From DATAOG01 sp963798075 (GTDB lineage: Bacteria; Pseudomonadota; Alphaproteobacteria; Geminicoccales; Geminicoccaceae): a DNA stretch of 64,000 nt. This document shows positions 40,473 through 49,309 of the stretch, piece by piece; positions within the stretch are counted from its first letter, which is position 1; each line of letters starts with the position of its first letter. The stretch is taken from NCBI GenBank assembly GCA_963798075.1, contig CAWCRU010000002.1:1-64000 (forward strand), written 5' to 3'. The translations under genes and the position numbers were made by a program. The notes under the pieces are model-generated. The model worked only from the letters and a program-made list of their open reading frames with translations, was not told the DNA's origin and did no database searches.

Positions 40473-41108
40473 ATGGCCGAGTACCGGCTCTACTGCTTCG
40501 CTCAATCGGGCAACGCGTACAAGGCGGCCTTGATGCTGACCTTGTGCGGGGCCGCCTGGGAAGCCCGCTTCGTCGACTTCTTCAACGGCGAGACCCGCAC
40601 ACCGGAGTTTCGCCAAATCAACGAGATGGGCGAGGTCCCTGTCCTTGAACATGAGGGCAGACGACTGGCCCAGTCGGGCGTCATCCTCGACTATCTGGCC
40701 GCCCGGTTCGGAAAATTCGGCGGGCAGGACGAGGACGAGCGGCGCGAGATCCTGCGCTGGTTGCTCTGGGACAACCACAAGCTCACGAGCTACGTCGCGA
40801 CCCTGCGGTTCTTGCTCCGGTTCCAGAAGACCGGCGAGACGCCGGTCACCGAGTTCCTGCGCGCCCGGGTGGCGGCCAGCCTCGGCCTTCTCGCGCGCCA
40901 CCTTAAGGAGCGCGACTTCGTGATCGGTGCCAGGCCCTCGATCGCCGATCTCTCGATCTGCGGCTATCTCTTCTGGCCGGACGAGTTCGGGGTCGCCTGG
41001 GCCGAGTGGCCCCCTGTCGGCGCCTGGCTCGCGCGCCTGCAGGCGCTGCCCGGCTGGGTCCACCCCTACGATCTGATGCCGGGTCACCCCCTGCCCGACC
41101 GGGGTTGA
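40473..41108 (+). CDS. Glutathione S-transferase
   Basis: A 211-residue cytosolic GST. The thioredoxin-like N-terminal domain reads YRLYCFAQSGNAYKAALML and NEMGEVPVLEHEGRRLAQSG, with the glutathione-binding EVPVL and QSG. The all-helical C-terminal domain has DFVIGARPSIADLSICGYLF with the N-capping Asp. It conjugates or carries glutathione; the substrate is unknown. ATG 40473 follows AAAGGA; the longer frame from 40431 lacks support. Cotranscription with the hydrolase 95 bases downstream is possible. Confidence 0.93.
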   Translation: MAEYRLYCFAQSGNAYKAALMLTLCGAAWEARFVDFFNGETRTPEFRQINEMGEVPVLEHEGRRLAQSGVILDYLAARFGKFGGQDEDERREILRWLLWDNHKLTSYVATLRFLLRFQKTGETPVTEFLRARVAASLGLLARHLKERDFVIGARPSIADLSICGYLFWPDEFGVAWAEWPPVGAWLARLQALPGWVHPYDLMPGHPLPDRG

Positions 41109-41202
41109 TCCGGCCCTGGGCTTGCCAAGGCAGGCGCCGGCGCGATACCGAAGCGAGAGGGCGCGAACGAGCGCGCGGGCGATCTCAGCGGGGAAGGTAG
41201 CG

Positions 41203-42063
41203 ATGCGAAGTGCCGCAGCCGTCGTATGGGCGCTCCTCGCCGGTTGGGGGGCAGGCCTTGCCGGATCGAGCGCGCAGGCGGACGAGCTCTGGCAGCAGCT
41301 GCCGCCGCCCGCGGCCATGCCGGCTCCCGAGCAGAGCGGCTATGCGCCGGTCAACGACATCCAGATGTATTATGCCACGTTCGGCCAGGGCGAGCCCGTG
41401 ATCCTGCTGCACGGCGGCCTCGGCAATGCCGACTACTGGGGCAATCAGGTGCCGGCGCTCGCCGCGCACTACCGGGTGATCGTCGCCGACAGCCGCGGCC
41501 ACGGCCGCAGCACGCGCTCGGCAAAGCCTTACAGCTATCGGCTGATGGCCTCGGACGTGCTGGCGCTGATGGACTATCTGAAGCTCGACCAGGCCGCGAT
41601 CGTCGGCTGGAGCGACGGCGGCATCATCGGGCTCGATCTCGCGATGAACCACCCGGAGCGGCTGACCGGGCTGTTCGCCTTCGGCGCCAACTTCAACCCC
41701 GCCGGCCTGCGCGACGACGTCGCCGCCAACCCGACCTTCAACCGCTACATCGAGCAGGCTGGCCGGGACTATCGGCGCCTGTCCAAGACCCCGGACGAGT
41801 ATGATGCCTTCGTCGAGCAGATCAGCGCGATGTGGAGCTCCGAGCCCGACTACGCGCCCGCAGAGCTCGCCACGATCAGCGTGCCGACCATGATCGCCGA
41901 CGGCGCCCACGACGAGGGCATTCGCCAGGAGCACACCAAGGAGCTGGCGGCGCTGATCCCGGGCGCGACGCTTTTGATCCTGCCCGACGTCAGCCACTTC
42001 GCGATGTGGCAGAACCCCGCCGAGTTCAACCAGGCAGTGCTCGATTTCCTGAAGACGCGCTAG
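41203..42063 (+). CDS. Periplasmic alpha/beta hydrolase
   Basis: A 286-residue hydrolase with a signal peptide ending near SSAQADE. The oxyanion motif is VILLHGGLGNADYWG. The nucleophile Ser is in IVGWSDGGIIGLDL (GxSxG), the catalytic Asp in IADGAHDEGI, and the His in LPDVSHFAMWQNP. DSRGHGRSTRS is the usual lid-side segment. An esterase, lactonase or peptidase activity is possible. GGGAAGG precedes the ATG. It converges with the lipoprotein gene at 42115. Confidence 0.9.
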   Translation: MRSAAAVVWALLAGWGAGLAGSSAQADELWQQLPPPAAMPAPEQSGYAPVNDIQMYYATFGQGEPVILLHGGLGNADYWGNQVPALAAHYRVIVADSRGHGRSTRSAKPYSYRLMASDVLALMDYLKLDQAAIVGWSDGGIIGLDLAMNHPERLTGLFAFGANFNPAGLRDDVAANPTFNRYIEQAGRDYRRLSKTPDEYDAFVEQISAMWSSEPDYAPAELATISVPTMIADGAHDEGIRQEHTKELAALIPGATLLILPDVSHFAMWQNPAEFNQAVLDFLKTR

Positions 42064-42114
42064 CGATCACCACGAACGGCGAGCGGATTGCGGGGCCAGG
42101 GCCTGCCGGATCCC

Positions 42115-43083
42115 TTACTTCGCGATCGGTCGAACGTCGCCGTTGATGCCGAACGCCGCCGGTCCGTAGAGGCTGATGAGCTTGGCCCGAATCGCGGGGC
42201 CGGCGATCTGGGGCGCCTGGGCGAGCATGCTCTTGCAGAGATCCTGGAGCACATCGCTGCCTTCCTTGGCCTTCTTGAGGCCGGAATTGTCGAGCCAGAC
42301 CATGCAGGCCACGGCGACCTCCATGAACTTGCCGGCCGGGTCGGACGTCGGATTGGCGAGCGGGAAGACGACGTTGCGGAAGATGCTTTCGGCCTGGTCG
42401 CTGATCTGCCCGTCGGGTGCCTTGTCCGGCGCCGGCGCCGAGGCCAAGGCGGCATTGGCGCCCACGCCGGCTGCCGCCGCATGGGTGGCAGGTCCCGCCG
42501 CCGGCATCGTCTCGGTGCCGTCCTTCGCGGGCACGTTCGCCGAGCCCTCGGCGCTGGTCGTGATGGTGCCGGTCATCGAGCCGATCACCACGGGCGGCAG
42601 CATCGGCGGATGGGCCAGGCCATCGGCGGTCAGCAGGGACACCATGACCCGGCCGTAGTTGACCAGCACGAGGCCGTAGCCGAAGTCGCCGAGCGCGCCG
42701 TTCATGTACGCCTCGCAGGCGCGGTAGAGCCCGTCGCGCAGCAGCTGGATCGTCGAGTTGCGGGCGCCGATGAGGGCCGCCTGCTCGGCGCTGGTGAAGC
42801 TCGTCGCGACCTCGGCCGAGCCCGGCAGTTGCGGGATGCCCGAGACGCCGCCGCTGAGCCCGCCCGAGGCCGCGATCGTCGCGAGGGCGTCGGGGCTGGG
42901 CTCGGCGCAGACGACCCGGTGCGTCTCCGGCGGCGTGCCGCGCTCGACCGAGATGATCGTGCGCTGGCGCGCGTCCAGCGACACGCTGCCCTTGTCGGCG
43001 TCGAAGGGCTTGAAGATCGTGCCGCTGCAGCCGCCCATGGCGAGGCCGCCGACAGCCAGCGCCACACCCCAGTATCTGACCAC
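42115..43083 (-). CDS. Lipoprotein of unknown function
   Basis: A 322-residue protein with signal and lipobox (GGLAMGGCSG), so predicted to be anchored in the outer or inner membrane facing the periplasm. No known domain was recognised. Residues 95-150 (SAEQAALIGARNSTIQLLRD, then ACEAYMNGALGDFGYGLVLV) are helical and well conserved in look. A low-complexity Ala/Gly/Pro stretch lies at about 175-225. The C-terminal third contains VAVACMVWLDNSGLKK. It is a single gene on the minus strand. Confidence 0.75.
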   Translation of the reverse strand: MVRYWGVALAVGGLAMGGCSGTIFKPFDADKGSVSLDARQRTIISVERGTPPETHRVVCAEPSPDALATIAASGGLSGGVSGIPQLPGSAEVATSFTSAEQAALIGARNSTIQLLRDGLYRACEAYMNGALGDFGYGLVLVNYGRVMVSLLTADGLAHPPMLPPVVIGSMTGTITTSAEGSANVPAKDGTETMPAAGPATHAAAAGVGANAALASAPAPDKAPDGQISDQAESIFRNVVFPLANPTSDPAGKFMEVAVACMVWLDNSGLKKAKEGSDVLQDLCKSMLAQAPQIAGPAIRAKLISLYGPAAFGINGDVRPIAK

Positions 43084-43303
43084 GAGAGGCTCCTTTGGAA
43101 TGTTGTCGCAGGATCATCTATCGGCAAAACGCGGGGCCGGATATGAGCTATTTCACAGCGAGCGCCGAGGCCGCTCAAACAACCGGAAGTGGGACTGCTT
43201 GTCCCCCGAGGGCGAGACCGGCTAAGACCGTGGCTCGAGGAGCGAAGGCCGCGCCCGCGACGTGAGCGAGCACGAGCGGCTTTGCCTCGGGGAGGCACTG
43301 ATC

Positions 43304-44131
43304 ATGAAGCTGTCGGCGGCCCAGGCCCACCAATACCGGGAGCAAGGCTATCTCTGCCCGATTGCGGTCATGAGCCCCGCCCAGGCGGCCGCCTTGCGGG
43401 CGCGTCTCGAGGCGGCGGAGGCGGCCAACGGCGGCCCGCTCCAGGGCGCGATGAAGCAGAAGCCGCATCTGTTGTTCACCTTCCTCGACGAACTCGTGCG
43501 CCACCCGGCGGTGCTCGATGCGGTCGAGGGCGTGCTCGGCCCCGACATCCTCTGCTGGGCGAGCGGCTTCTTCACCAAGGAGGCGCACGACCCGAGTTAC
43601 GTCACCTGGCACCAGGACCTGACCTACTGGGGCCTGGAGCCGGCCGATATCGTGAGCGCCTGGATCGCGCTCGCGCCGAGCACGGCTTTGAGCGGTTGCA
43701 TGCGGGTGGTCCCCGGCAGCCACCTCCAGGACGTGATCCCGCATGCCGAGACCTTTGCCCCGCACAACCTGCTCTCGCGCGGCCAGGAGGTCCAGGTCGA
43801 GGTCGACCCGGCGCAGGCGGTGGATCTGGTGCTCGAGCCCGGCCAGATGTCGCTGCACCACGTCAAGCTGATCCACGGCTCTTTGGCCAACCGCTCGGAC
43901 GACCGGCGGATCGGCTTCGTGGTCCGCTACGTGCCGACCCATGTCCGCCAGACCGCCGGCAGCGAGGACAGCGCGCTGCTGGTCCGGGGCACAGACCGCG
44001 AGCACAATTTCCTGCCCGAGCAGCCGCCCGCCGCCGATCTCGATGCGGCGGCGCTGGCCGAGCACGCCCTGGCCGCGGCGCGCGCGGCCCGGATCCTGAT
44101 GCGCGGCACCGGCCGCGAGGGTGTGCGCTAG
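43304..44131 (+). CDS. Phytanoyl-CoA dioxygenase (PhyH)-family oxygenase
   Basis: A 275-residue Fe(II)/2-oxoglutarate-dependent oxygenase. The iron-binding HxD is in YVTWHQDLTYWGL, the distal His in LIHGSLANRSDDRR, and the 2-oxoglutarate Arg in RIGFVVRYVPTHV. MRVVPGSHL is the usual strand. Relatives hydroxylate small molecules or tailor natural products; the substrate is unknown. ATG 43304 has GGGGAGG eight bases upstream, better than ATG/GTG 43262. It converges with the FKBP gene across a hairpin. Confidence 0.9.
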   Translation: MKLSAAQAHQYREQGYLCPIAVMSPAQAAALRARLEAAEAANGGPLQGAMKQKPHLLFTFLDELVRHPAVLDAVEGVLGPDILCWASGFFTKEAHDPSYVTWHQDLTYWGLEPADIVSAWIALAPSTALSGCMRVVPGSHLQDVIPHAETFAPHNLLSRGQEVQVEVDPAQAVDLVLEPGQMSLHHVKLIHGSLANRSDDRRIGFVVRYVPTHVRQTAGSEDSALLVRGTDREHNFLPEQPPAADLDAAALAEHALAAARAARILMRGTGREGVR

Positions 44132-44138
44132 TCTCTTT

Positions 44139-44155
44139 GGCCGGCGCCGCCGGCC
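44139..44155. terminator. Hairpin between convergent genes
   Basis: GGCCGGC (44139-44145) and GCCGGCC (44149-44155) form a perfect 7-bp stem with a three-base loop, between the PhyH stop and the FKBP stop. No T-run follows on either strand, so its efficiency as terminator is uncertain. Confidence 0.4.
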
Positions 44156-44159
44156 CGGG

Positions 44160-44591
44160 CTAGACGATCTCGACCAACTCGAGCTGGAAGGTCAGGTCCT
44201 CGCCGGCGAGCGGATGGTTGGCGTCGAGCTTGACCGCCTCGTCGGTGACCTCGACCACGGTCAGCTGCAGGCGCTTGCCGGCGGCATCGGTGCCCTCGAG
44301 GCGGTCGCCGACATCGACCTTCATCTCGGGCGCCAGCTTGTCGCGGCCGATCTCGTGGATCAGCTCGTCGCGGTGCGGCCCATAGGCCTCGGCCGCGGCG
44401 ACGGTCACGGTCTTGCTGTCGCCCGGCGCCATGCCGGCGAGCGCCCGATCGACGCCCGGGATGATCTGGCCGCGGCCGATCTCGACCCGGAGCGGCTGGC
44501 GCGCGGTCGAGGTATCGAACACCGTGCCGTCGGCGAGGCTGCCGGTGTAGTGGAACAGGACCTGGTTGCCCGCGGTTGCTGCTCTGCTCAT
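44160..44591 (-). CDS. FKBP-type peptidyl-prolyl isomerase (SlyD-like)
   Basis: A 143-residue isomerase and chaperone of proline-limited folding. The split FKBP barrel reads VLFHYTGSLADGTVFDTSTA and LRVEIGRGQIIPGVDRALAG. The insert-in-flap domain (AEAYGPHRDELIHEIGRDKL) follows, then GEDLTFQLELVEIV, as in SlyD. The His-rich metal tail of E. coli SlyD is absent. GAGGAG precedes the ATG at 44591. Single gene. Confidence 0.93.
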   Translation of the reverse strand: MSRAATAGNQVLFHYTGSLADGTVFDTSTARQPLRVEIGRGQIIPGVDRALAGMAPGDSKTVTVAAAEAYGPHRDELIHEIGRDKLAPEMKVDVGDRLEGTDAAGKRLQLTVVEVTDEAVKLDANHPLAGEDLTFQLELVEIV

Positions 44592-44857
44592 GGCGGTCTC
44601 CTCGGGTTTGGCGGTTGGCTTCGGTCGCACCTTGGCCGGCCCGACGCCGGATCGGCGCCGGCACCAGCGGTGCCGCCGATCGAACTGCCGCACATGTCCT
44701 GGGAGCACACGGCGCCCGCCGAGCCTGCGCGGCGCCGGACACACGCGAAAGACCATGCGAAGCTCAAGAGGTTAGGTGAGGCCAGCGGCCGCGATGTCAA
44801 CCCGCGCCGCCGGATCCTGGCGCCGCTGCCGCCCGCCGCCGATACCGGCCGGCGCGC

Positions 44858-45521
44858 TCAGTCGTCCGCCCACATGCGCAGGAGGTTGGTCCGGGTCTTG
44901 ACCAAGCTGTCGAACAGCGGCGACTTGCCGGCCTCGGCGTAAACCGCGCGCAACGCGCCCTCGAGGTCGAACAGGATCTCGCGCCGGCCGGGGTCGCGAA
45001 CGAAGCTGCGGACCCAGCCGACCGCGGCAAGGCGCACGCCCAGCGTGACCGGCGTCACCCGGTGCAAGGTGGTCGACGGGTAGAGGAAGAGCTCACCCGC
45101 CGGCAGCTTGACCTCGCGCTCGCCATAGGCGTCGTCGATCACCAGCGCGCCGCCCTGGTAGCTCTCGGGGTCGGCAAGGAACAAGCGTGAACGACACATC
45201 GGTGCGCACGCCGTCCATCAGCGCGTCGTCGACGTGGGTGCCGAAGACCATGCCCGGCTCGTAGCGGCTGATCGTGAGCCGCGGGATCGCCTTCGGCCGC
45301 GCCGCGGCGGCGAACACCTCGTGCGCGAGCAGCGCGCGCCTGATCTGCGCCAGCGCATCGTCGACGATGCCGCCGCGCCGCGCCTGCAGGTTATGCTTGA
45401 CCGCGCGCGCGTGCCAGCCGGCGGTCGCGCGGCCGTCGGCGAACAGCCCCGGATCGGCGAGGGCGCCCTGCAGCCCCGCCAGGCGCTCGGGATCGAGCAC
45501 CTGCGCGATCCGCAACATCAT
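44858..45521 (-). CDS. piuC: PKHD-type Fe(II)/2OG hydroxylase (PiuC-like), one frameshift
   Basis: About 220 residues after repair, matching PiuC length. Frame one gives AQVLDPERLAGLQGALAD, WHARAVKHNLQA and TISRYEPGMVFGTHVDDALM, with the iron-binding HxD. An extra A at 45183-45184 then breaks it. The other frame supplies FLADPESYQGGALVIDDAYG, LFLYPSTTLHRVTPVTLGVR (distal His and 2OG Arg) and the end LLRMWADD. PiuC genes usually accompany TonB siderophore receptors in iron-limited growth; no receptor is visible here, but the downstream partner may be outside the usual order. Confidence 0.88.
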
Positions 45522-45554
45522 GCGGGCGCAGAGCCCCGGCGGCGCCGGCGGCCG

Positions 45555-46496
45555 TCATTTGACATGGAGGCCGGCGATCTCGATGTAGGCGGCGGCGCCG
45601 AACAGCTCGGACGGATCGCCCTCGACCGCAGCCGGCGGCACCAGGCTCGGCCAGAGTCCGGCGACCGCGTCGAACTGCGCCTTGGCGCGGGCGATCGCAT
45701 CGGCGGCCCGGGCGCGCTCCGCGGCCGGCGTCTGGTCGAGCATGGCCTTGGCGGTGCGCACGAAGCCGAGCGCGTCCTGATACTCGACCGGCTTCACGAC
45801 CCGGCCCTCCTCGTCGAGCGCCTGATCGTACTCCGCCGCCGCCGTCCGGACCAGGTTGACCATGACCGCAAAGCGCGTCGCGAGCGCCAGGCGCGCCGCC
45901 TCGGGCACCGCCGCCTCGGCCGCGGCGATGGCGGCCAGCGCCTGCTGATAGGCGGCCTCGACCTGGTCGGGCGGGGCGCCGTCCGCGACCTGCCTGGCGA
46001 GCGCCGCGAGGTCTGTCTCGAAGCCGGCGACGCCGCGCCTGGCGAGCGCCGGCTCGAGAGCGGGGTAGAGCTCCCCCAGCGGCTGCTCCACATGCAGCTG
46101 CGCCGCCTCGCGATCGCCCTGCCGGTAGAGGTCCATGCCGACCTCGAGGTGGCCGCGCATCAGGCCGAGCTGGGTCAGCCAGGCGACGTCGTCGGTGCCG
46201 GGGTCGACGGGCCCGGAGCCGCCGGCACCTTCGCCGCCTTCGCCGCCTTCGCCGCCTTCACCGCCCTCGCCGCCCTCGCCGCCGGCCGCGATCTGGATCA
46301 GCGGCGGCGCGCTGGCGCCGGGCTTGCCGAGCGCGCCCGCCGGCGCCGCATGCGGCAGCAGGGAGAGCGCGGCGCCGGTCAGCAGCACCGTGCCGAGCCC
46401 GGTCCAGACCTTGACCCGGGTCGGGGTCAAAAGGGCCTGCCGACCCTCACCCGGGGCACCGGCCGGCGCCGCAGGGCGATCGCTGTCCTCGGTCAT
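45555..46496 (-). CDS. Membrane-anchored protein with a Gly-Gly-Glu repeat, unknown function
   Basis: A 313-residue protein. One membrane segment lies at about residues 30-50 (WTGLGTVLLTGAALSLLPHA). It is followed by a GGEGGEGGE repeat at about 73-92, encoded by a 9-bp tandem repeat. The rest is alpha-helical, rich in Ala/Glu (DVAWLTQLGLMRGHLEVGMD, AVPEAARLALATRFAVMVNL, ELFGAAAYIEIAGLHVK). I do not recognise a family. It begins at ATG 46496 after GAGGA and ends 33 bases before piuC, so the two may form an iron-related operon (inference). Confidence 0.75.
   Translation of the reverse strand: MTEDSDRPAAPAGAPGEGRQALLTPTRVKVWTGLGTVLLTGAALSLLPHAAPAGALGKPGASAPPLIQIAAGGEGGEGGEGGEGGEGGEGAGGSGPVDPGTDDVAWLTQLGLMRGHLEVGMDLYRQGDREAAQLHVEQPLGELYPALEPALARRGVAGFETDLAALARQVADGAPPDQVEAAYQQALAAIAAAEAAVPEAARLALATRFAVMVNLVRTAAAEYDQALDEEGRVVKPVEYQDALGFVRTAKAMLDQTPAAERARAADAIARAKAQFDAVAGLWPSLVPPAAVEGDPSELFGAAAYIEIAGLHVK
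46230..46283. repeat. 9-bp coding minisatellite, six units
   Basis: Six tandem 9-mers of consensus TTCGCCGCC on the plus strand, the last three varying at positions 1 or 4. On the coding minus strand each encodes Gly-Gly-Glu. Unit number is likely to vary between strains by slippage, keeping the frame. Confidence 0.9.
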
Positions 46497-46589
46497 CCTG
46501 TCCTCGTTCGCCTCGATGTTGCGCCCACGGGCACCGCCGCCGGCGCCGTCGGGTCGCCCGGCCATCTTTAGCAGGCCGATCATCTGTAG

Positions 46590-46640
46590 TAAAGCCATAG
46601 ACGACGCGACTATAAATAGAATAGTTCTAAGATATCCCGC
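46590..46640. promoter_or_regulatory. AT-rich divergent promoter region
   Basis: The 285-bp gap between the leftward repeat protein and the rightward SDR contains a sharply AT-rich patch. ACTAT and ATAGT form an inverted repeat across TATAAAT and TAGAAT, near 46610-46626. The patch probably holds the -10 elements of one or both genes. Confidence 0.4.
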
Positions 46641-46781
46641 TCGATTACCGGCCTTGACCACGCCGTCGAATATTCAATCGGCTCGGGGTCAAGTTGGAAG
46701 GAGACCATTTCGCGGCGATTGCGGCCGGGACCGGTGTTTGTTAGCAATGGCGGCTGGCGACAGCAGGGGAGGCGGGCACGC

Positions 46782-47546
46782 ATGGAGCTGTTCGATCTGA
46801 GCGGCCGGGTCGCGATCGTGACCGGCGGCAACGGCGGCATCGGGCTCGGGATGGCGCGCGGGCTGGCCGGTGCCGGGGCCAAGGTGGTGGTGGCGGCGCG
46901 CAACCCCGACAAGAGCGCTCAGGCGGTAGCCGAGCTCGAGGGCTTGGGCGCACAGGCGCTCGCGGTCGCGGTCGAGGTCACCAGCGAGGCTTCCTGCCAC
47001 GCCCTGGTGCAGACGACGCTCGCCCGCCTGGGCCGGCTCGACATCCTGGTCAACAATGCCGGCACCAACGTCAGGAAGCAGCCGCAGGAGTATGAGCTCG
47101 CCGAGTGGCACCGGATCCTCGAGACCAACCTTTCGAGCGCCTTCATGTGCTGCCAGGCGGCCTACCCCGCGCTGGTCGCAGCAGGCGGCGGCAAGATCAT
47201 TAACATCGGCTCGATGATGTCGATCTTCGGCGCCTGGTTCACCGCCCCCTACGCCGCGACCAAGGGCGGCATGGTGCAGCTCACCCGGGCGCTCGCCTGC
47301 GCCTGGGCCAAGGACGGAATCCAGGTCAATGCGGTGCTGCCCGGCTGGATCGATACCGCCCTCACGGTCCAGGGCCGGCGCGATATCCCCGGCCTCGAGG
47401 AGCGCGTGGTCGCGCGCACGCCGGCCGGCCGCTGGGGCCAGCCGGACGATTTCGCCGGCATCGCGGTCTTCCTTGCCAGCCGCGCCTCGGACTTCGTTAC
47501 CGGCACCGCAATTCCGATCGACGGCGGCTACTCGGTCCAGGGCTGA
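46782..47546 (+). CDS. SDR-family oxidoreductase (gluconate/deoxygluconate dehydrogenase-like)
   Basis: A 254-residue short-chain dehydrogenase. The cofactor motif is GRVAIVTGGNGGIGLGMARG, then NNAGTN. The catalytic Ser is in NIGSMMSIFGA, and YAATKGG holds Tyr and Lys. VAARNPDKSA after strand two suggests NADP use. The pattern resembles 2-deoxy-D-gluconate 3-dehydrogenase (KduD) and gluconate 5-dehydrogenase, but no sugar-acid genes are adjacent. ATG 46782 has GGGGAGG nine bases upstream. Confidence 0.87.
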   Translation: MELFDLSGRVAIVTGGNGGIGLGMARGLAGAGAKVVVAARNPDKSAQAVAELEGLGAQALAVAVEVTSEASCHALVQTTLARLGRLDILVNNAGTNVRKQPQEYELAEWHRILETNLSSAFMCCQAAYPALVAAGGGKIINIGSMMSIFGAWFTAPYAATKGGMVQLTRALACAWAKDGIQVNAVLPGWIDTALTVQGRRDIPGLEERVVARTPAGRWGQPDDFAGIAVFLASRASDFVTGTAIPIDGGYSVQG

Positions 47547-47570
47547 GGCCGCGGCGGTCGCCGCCTGCCA

Positions 47571-47602
47571 CCCCCGGCCCCTTGGATCCCCTGGGCCGGG
47601 GG
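47571..47602. terminator. Strong GC hairpin between convergent genes
   Basis: CCCCCGGCCC (47571-47580) and GGGCCGGGGG (47593-47602) form a perfect 10-bp stem around a 12-base loop. It lies between the SDR stop and the anti-sigma stop and probably ends transcription from both sides, although T-runs are missing. Confidence 0.6.
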
Positions 47603-47618
47603 CGGGATCAAGACGATC

Positions 47619-48500
47619 TCAGGTCGCGTCCTTCTCGGTGGTCGCGGTCTGGTCCTGGGTCGGCGCCGGCAGGGTCGGCACGCTCATCTGCTGCTGGATG
47701 ATCTTGGCCGCGCCGAACAGCTGGTCGCGGTCCATGGGGCCGATCAGCGCATAGGCGAACGGGCCCTCGATCCAGTAGACCATGCTCAGCCCGTCCTGGC
47801 TCGCGTAGCTCACGGTGCCCTCATGGGCGCCGTTCACCGGCGTGGTCCAGCGGCCGCGGACGTAGAGCGTGACCCGGTGCGCGTCCGCGTTCTCGTACAT
47901 CAGCAGCGCGGCCGGCTGGCCGGATGCCGACAGCAGGCGGCCGCCGACCAGGTTGAGGCCCAGCGACTGGAGATTGGGGGCGTGCAGGGCGCCGCCGAGG
48001 CGCTCCGACAGCCAGGGCAGGCCGTCCTGCTGATCGGCGCCGAACTCGACCGGATGGCGGAGGTCGGGCGCGAACAGCAGATGCGCATTGGCCGCCTGAT
48101 GGGCGAAGCTCATCGCCGGCAACTCGGCCTCCTGGGCGGTGATCTCGCTGTGCATGAGCCAACCGCTGCCGCTGCCCGCGAGCAGCAGCAAGGCCATCGC
48201 GGCGAGCCGCGCGACCAGGCCGTGGCGGCCGACGCCGAGCCAGTCCTGCAGGCGTCGGGACCAGGACGACTGGCCCCGGTAGTGCTCGACCCGCAGGCGC
48301 TTGGGCAGCGGCTCGTAGAGCACCTCGTCGTAAGCGAGATGCAGCGCCTCGGTCAGCGTACGGTACTGATCCATGCGCGCCGCTTCATCGGGATTGGCGG
48401 CCAGGAAGGCCATCACCGCGCGGCAGCGCTCGGGTGGCAGCTGACCGTCGACAAAAGCCTGAAAGTCGTCTTCGTCGATCGAAGTCTGGCGAGTGGTCAT
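47619..48500 (-). CDS. Anti-sigma factor of the ECF pair
   Basis: A 293-residue inner-membrane protein. The cytoplasmic N-terminus (DEDDFQAFVDGQLPPERCRA, AFLAANPDEAARM) matches the anti-sigma domain that clamps ECF sigma factors. A single membrane helix lies at about residues 97-115 (LVARLAAMALLLLAGSGSGW). The periplasmic part (about 180 residues: PVEFGADQQDGLPWLSERLG, VGGRLLSASGQPAALLMYEN) is typical of anti-sigma factors that lack the HxxxCxxC zinc motif. Its ATG overlaps the sigma stop by four bases. Confidence 0.92.
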   Translation of the reverse strand: MTTRQTSIDEDDFQAFVDGQLPPERCRAVMAFLAANPDEAARMDQYRTLTEALHLAYDEVLYEPLPKRLRVEHYRGQSSWSRRLQDWLGVGRHGLVARLAAMALLLLAGSGSGWLMHSEITAQEAELPAMSFAHQAANAHLLFAPDLRHPVEFGADQQDGLPWLSERLGGALHAPNLQSLGLNLVGGRLLSASGQPAALLMYENADAHRVTLYVRGRWTTPVNGAHEGTVSYASQDGLSMVYWIEGPFAYALIGPMDRDQLFGAAKIIQQQMSVPTLPAPTQDQTATTEKDAT

Positions 48501-49027
48501 GGCATGCTGCGCAACTTGGGGTCTTGGCCCGAGGCCTTGGGCGCGGGACCGTACGCCATGAACCGGCGCAAGGCTTCGCGACCACGGTGCAGTCGGGACA
48601 TGACGGTACCGATGGGAATGTCGAGCGCGGCGGCAACGTTCTTGTAGTTCATGCCCTCGAGGCCGACCAGCAGCACCACCTGGCGCTGCGGTTCGGGCAA
48701 CAACTGCAGCGCTCTCGCCAGATCACGGATCTCGAGGGAGCGCTCCTGGTTCGGGGCCGTCGCCATCTCGGGTTGGTCGTCATCGAGCTCCTGATAGTCG
48801 GCACGGGTGCGCCGTTGACGCTGATTGTTGATGTGAATGTTGTGCAGAATCGTGAACATCCAGGCGCGAATGTCGGTCCCCGGCTGCCAAAGATGGCTCC
48901 GTGACAGCCCTCTGACTAACGCTTCCTGGACCAAGTCATCCGCCTTTATGGGATCACCGAGCAACGATCTTGCGTAGCGCCGCAGCTTCGGGATCTGCTC
49001 GGCAATCAGTCGTTCCGTTTCCGACAC
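48497..49027 (-). CDS. ECF sigma factor
   Basis: A 176-residue extracytoplasmic-function sigma factor. Region 2 is IPKLRRYARSLLGDPIKADD, then LVQEALVRGLSRSHLWQPGT and IRAWMFTILHNIHINNQRQR. Region 4 is LQLLPEPQRQVVLLVGLEGM, NYKNVAAALDIPIGTVMSRL and HRGREALRRFM. It directs RNA polymerase to stress promoters when released by the anti-sigma factor. GTG 49027 (MSETERLIAEQIP) is favoured over ATG 49078 because GAGGG lies just before it and homologues start there. Confidence 0.94.
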   Translation of the reverse strand: MSETERLIAEQIPKLRRYARSLLGDPIKADDLVQEALVRGLSRSHLWQPGTDIRAWMFTILHNIHINNQRQRRTRADYQELDDDQPEMATAPNQERSLEIRDLARALQLLPEPQRQVVLLVGLEGMNYKNVAAALDIPIGTVMSRLHRGREALRRFMAYGPAPKASGQDPKLRSMP

Positions 49028-49309
49028 GGCGCCCTCATCAAACGTCCCCAATCCTGGACCGGCGTGGTGCCCCGCCACGCGATCATTACACGCAAGTCAA
49101 CAGGGCGCCTCCGACAATATTCCGACGGCACCCGGTCCGCAGCCCCGCCGTTGCATTTCCGTTGGAGACTGTGGCCGAACGGCCACAAATCGGGGGCGGG
49201 AGCCACCTGCCTGGCGGTTTCCCGGCGACCCGACGCCCCAATTGCCTGTGACCGTGATGCCACTTCGGGGCCCGCTCGCCGGCGTCGGCCGTCCGCCGCG
49301 GCCGCGGGC

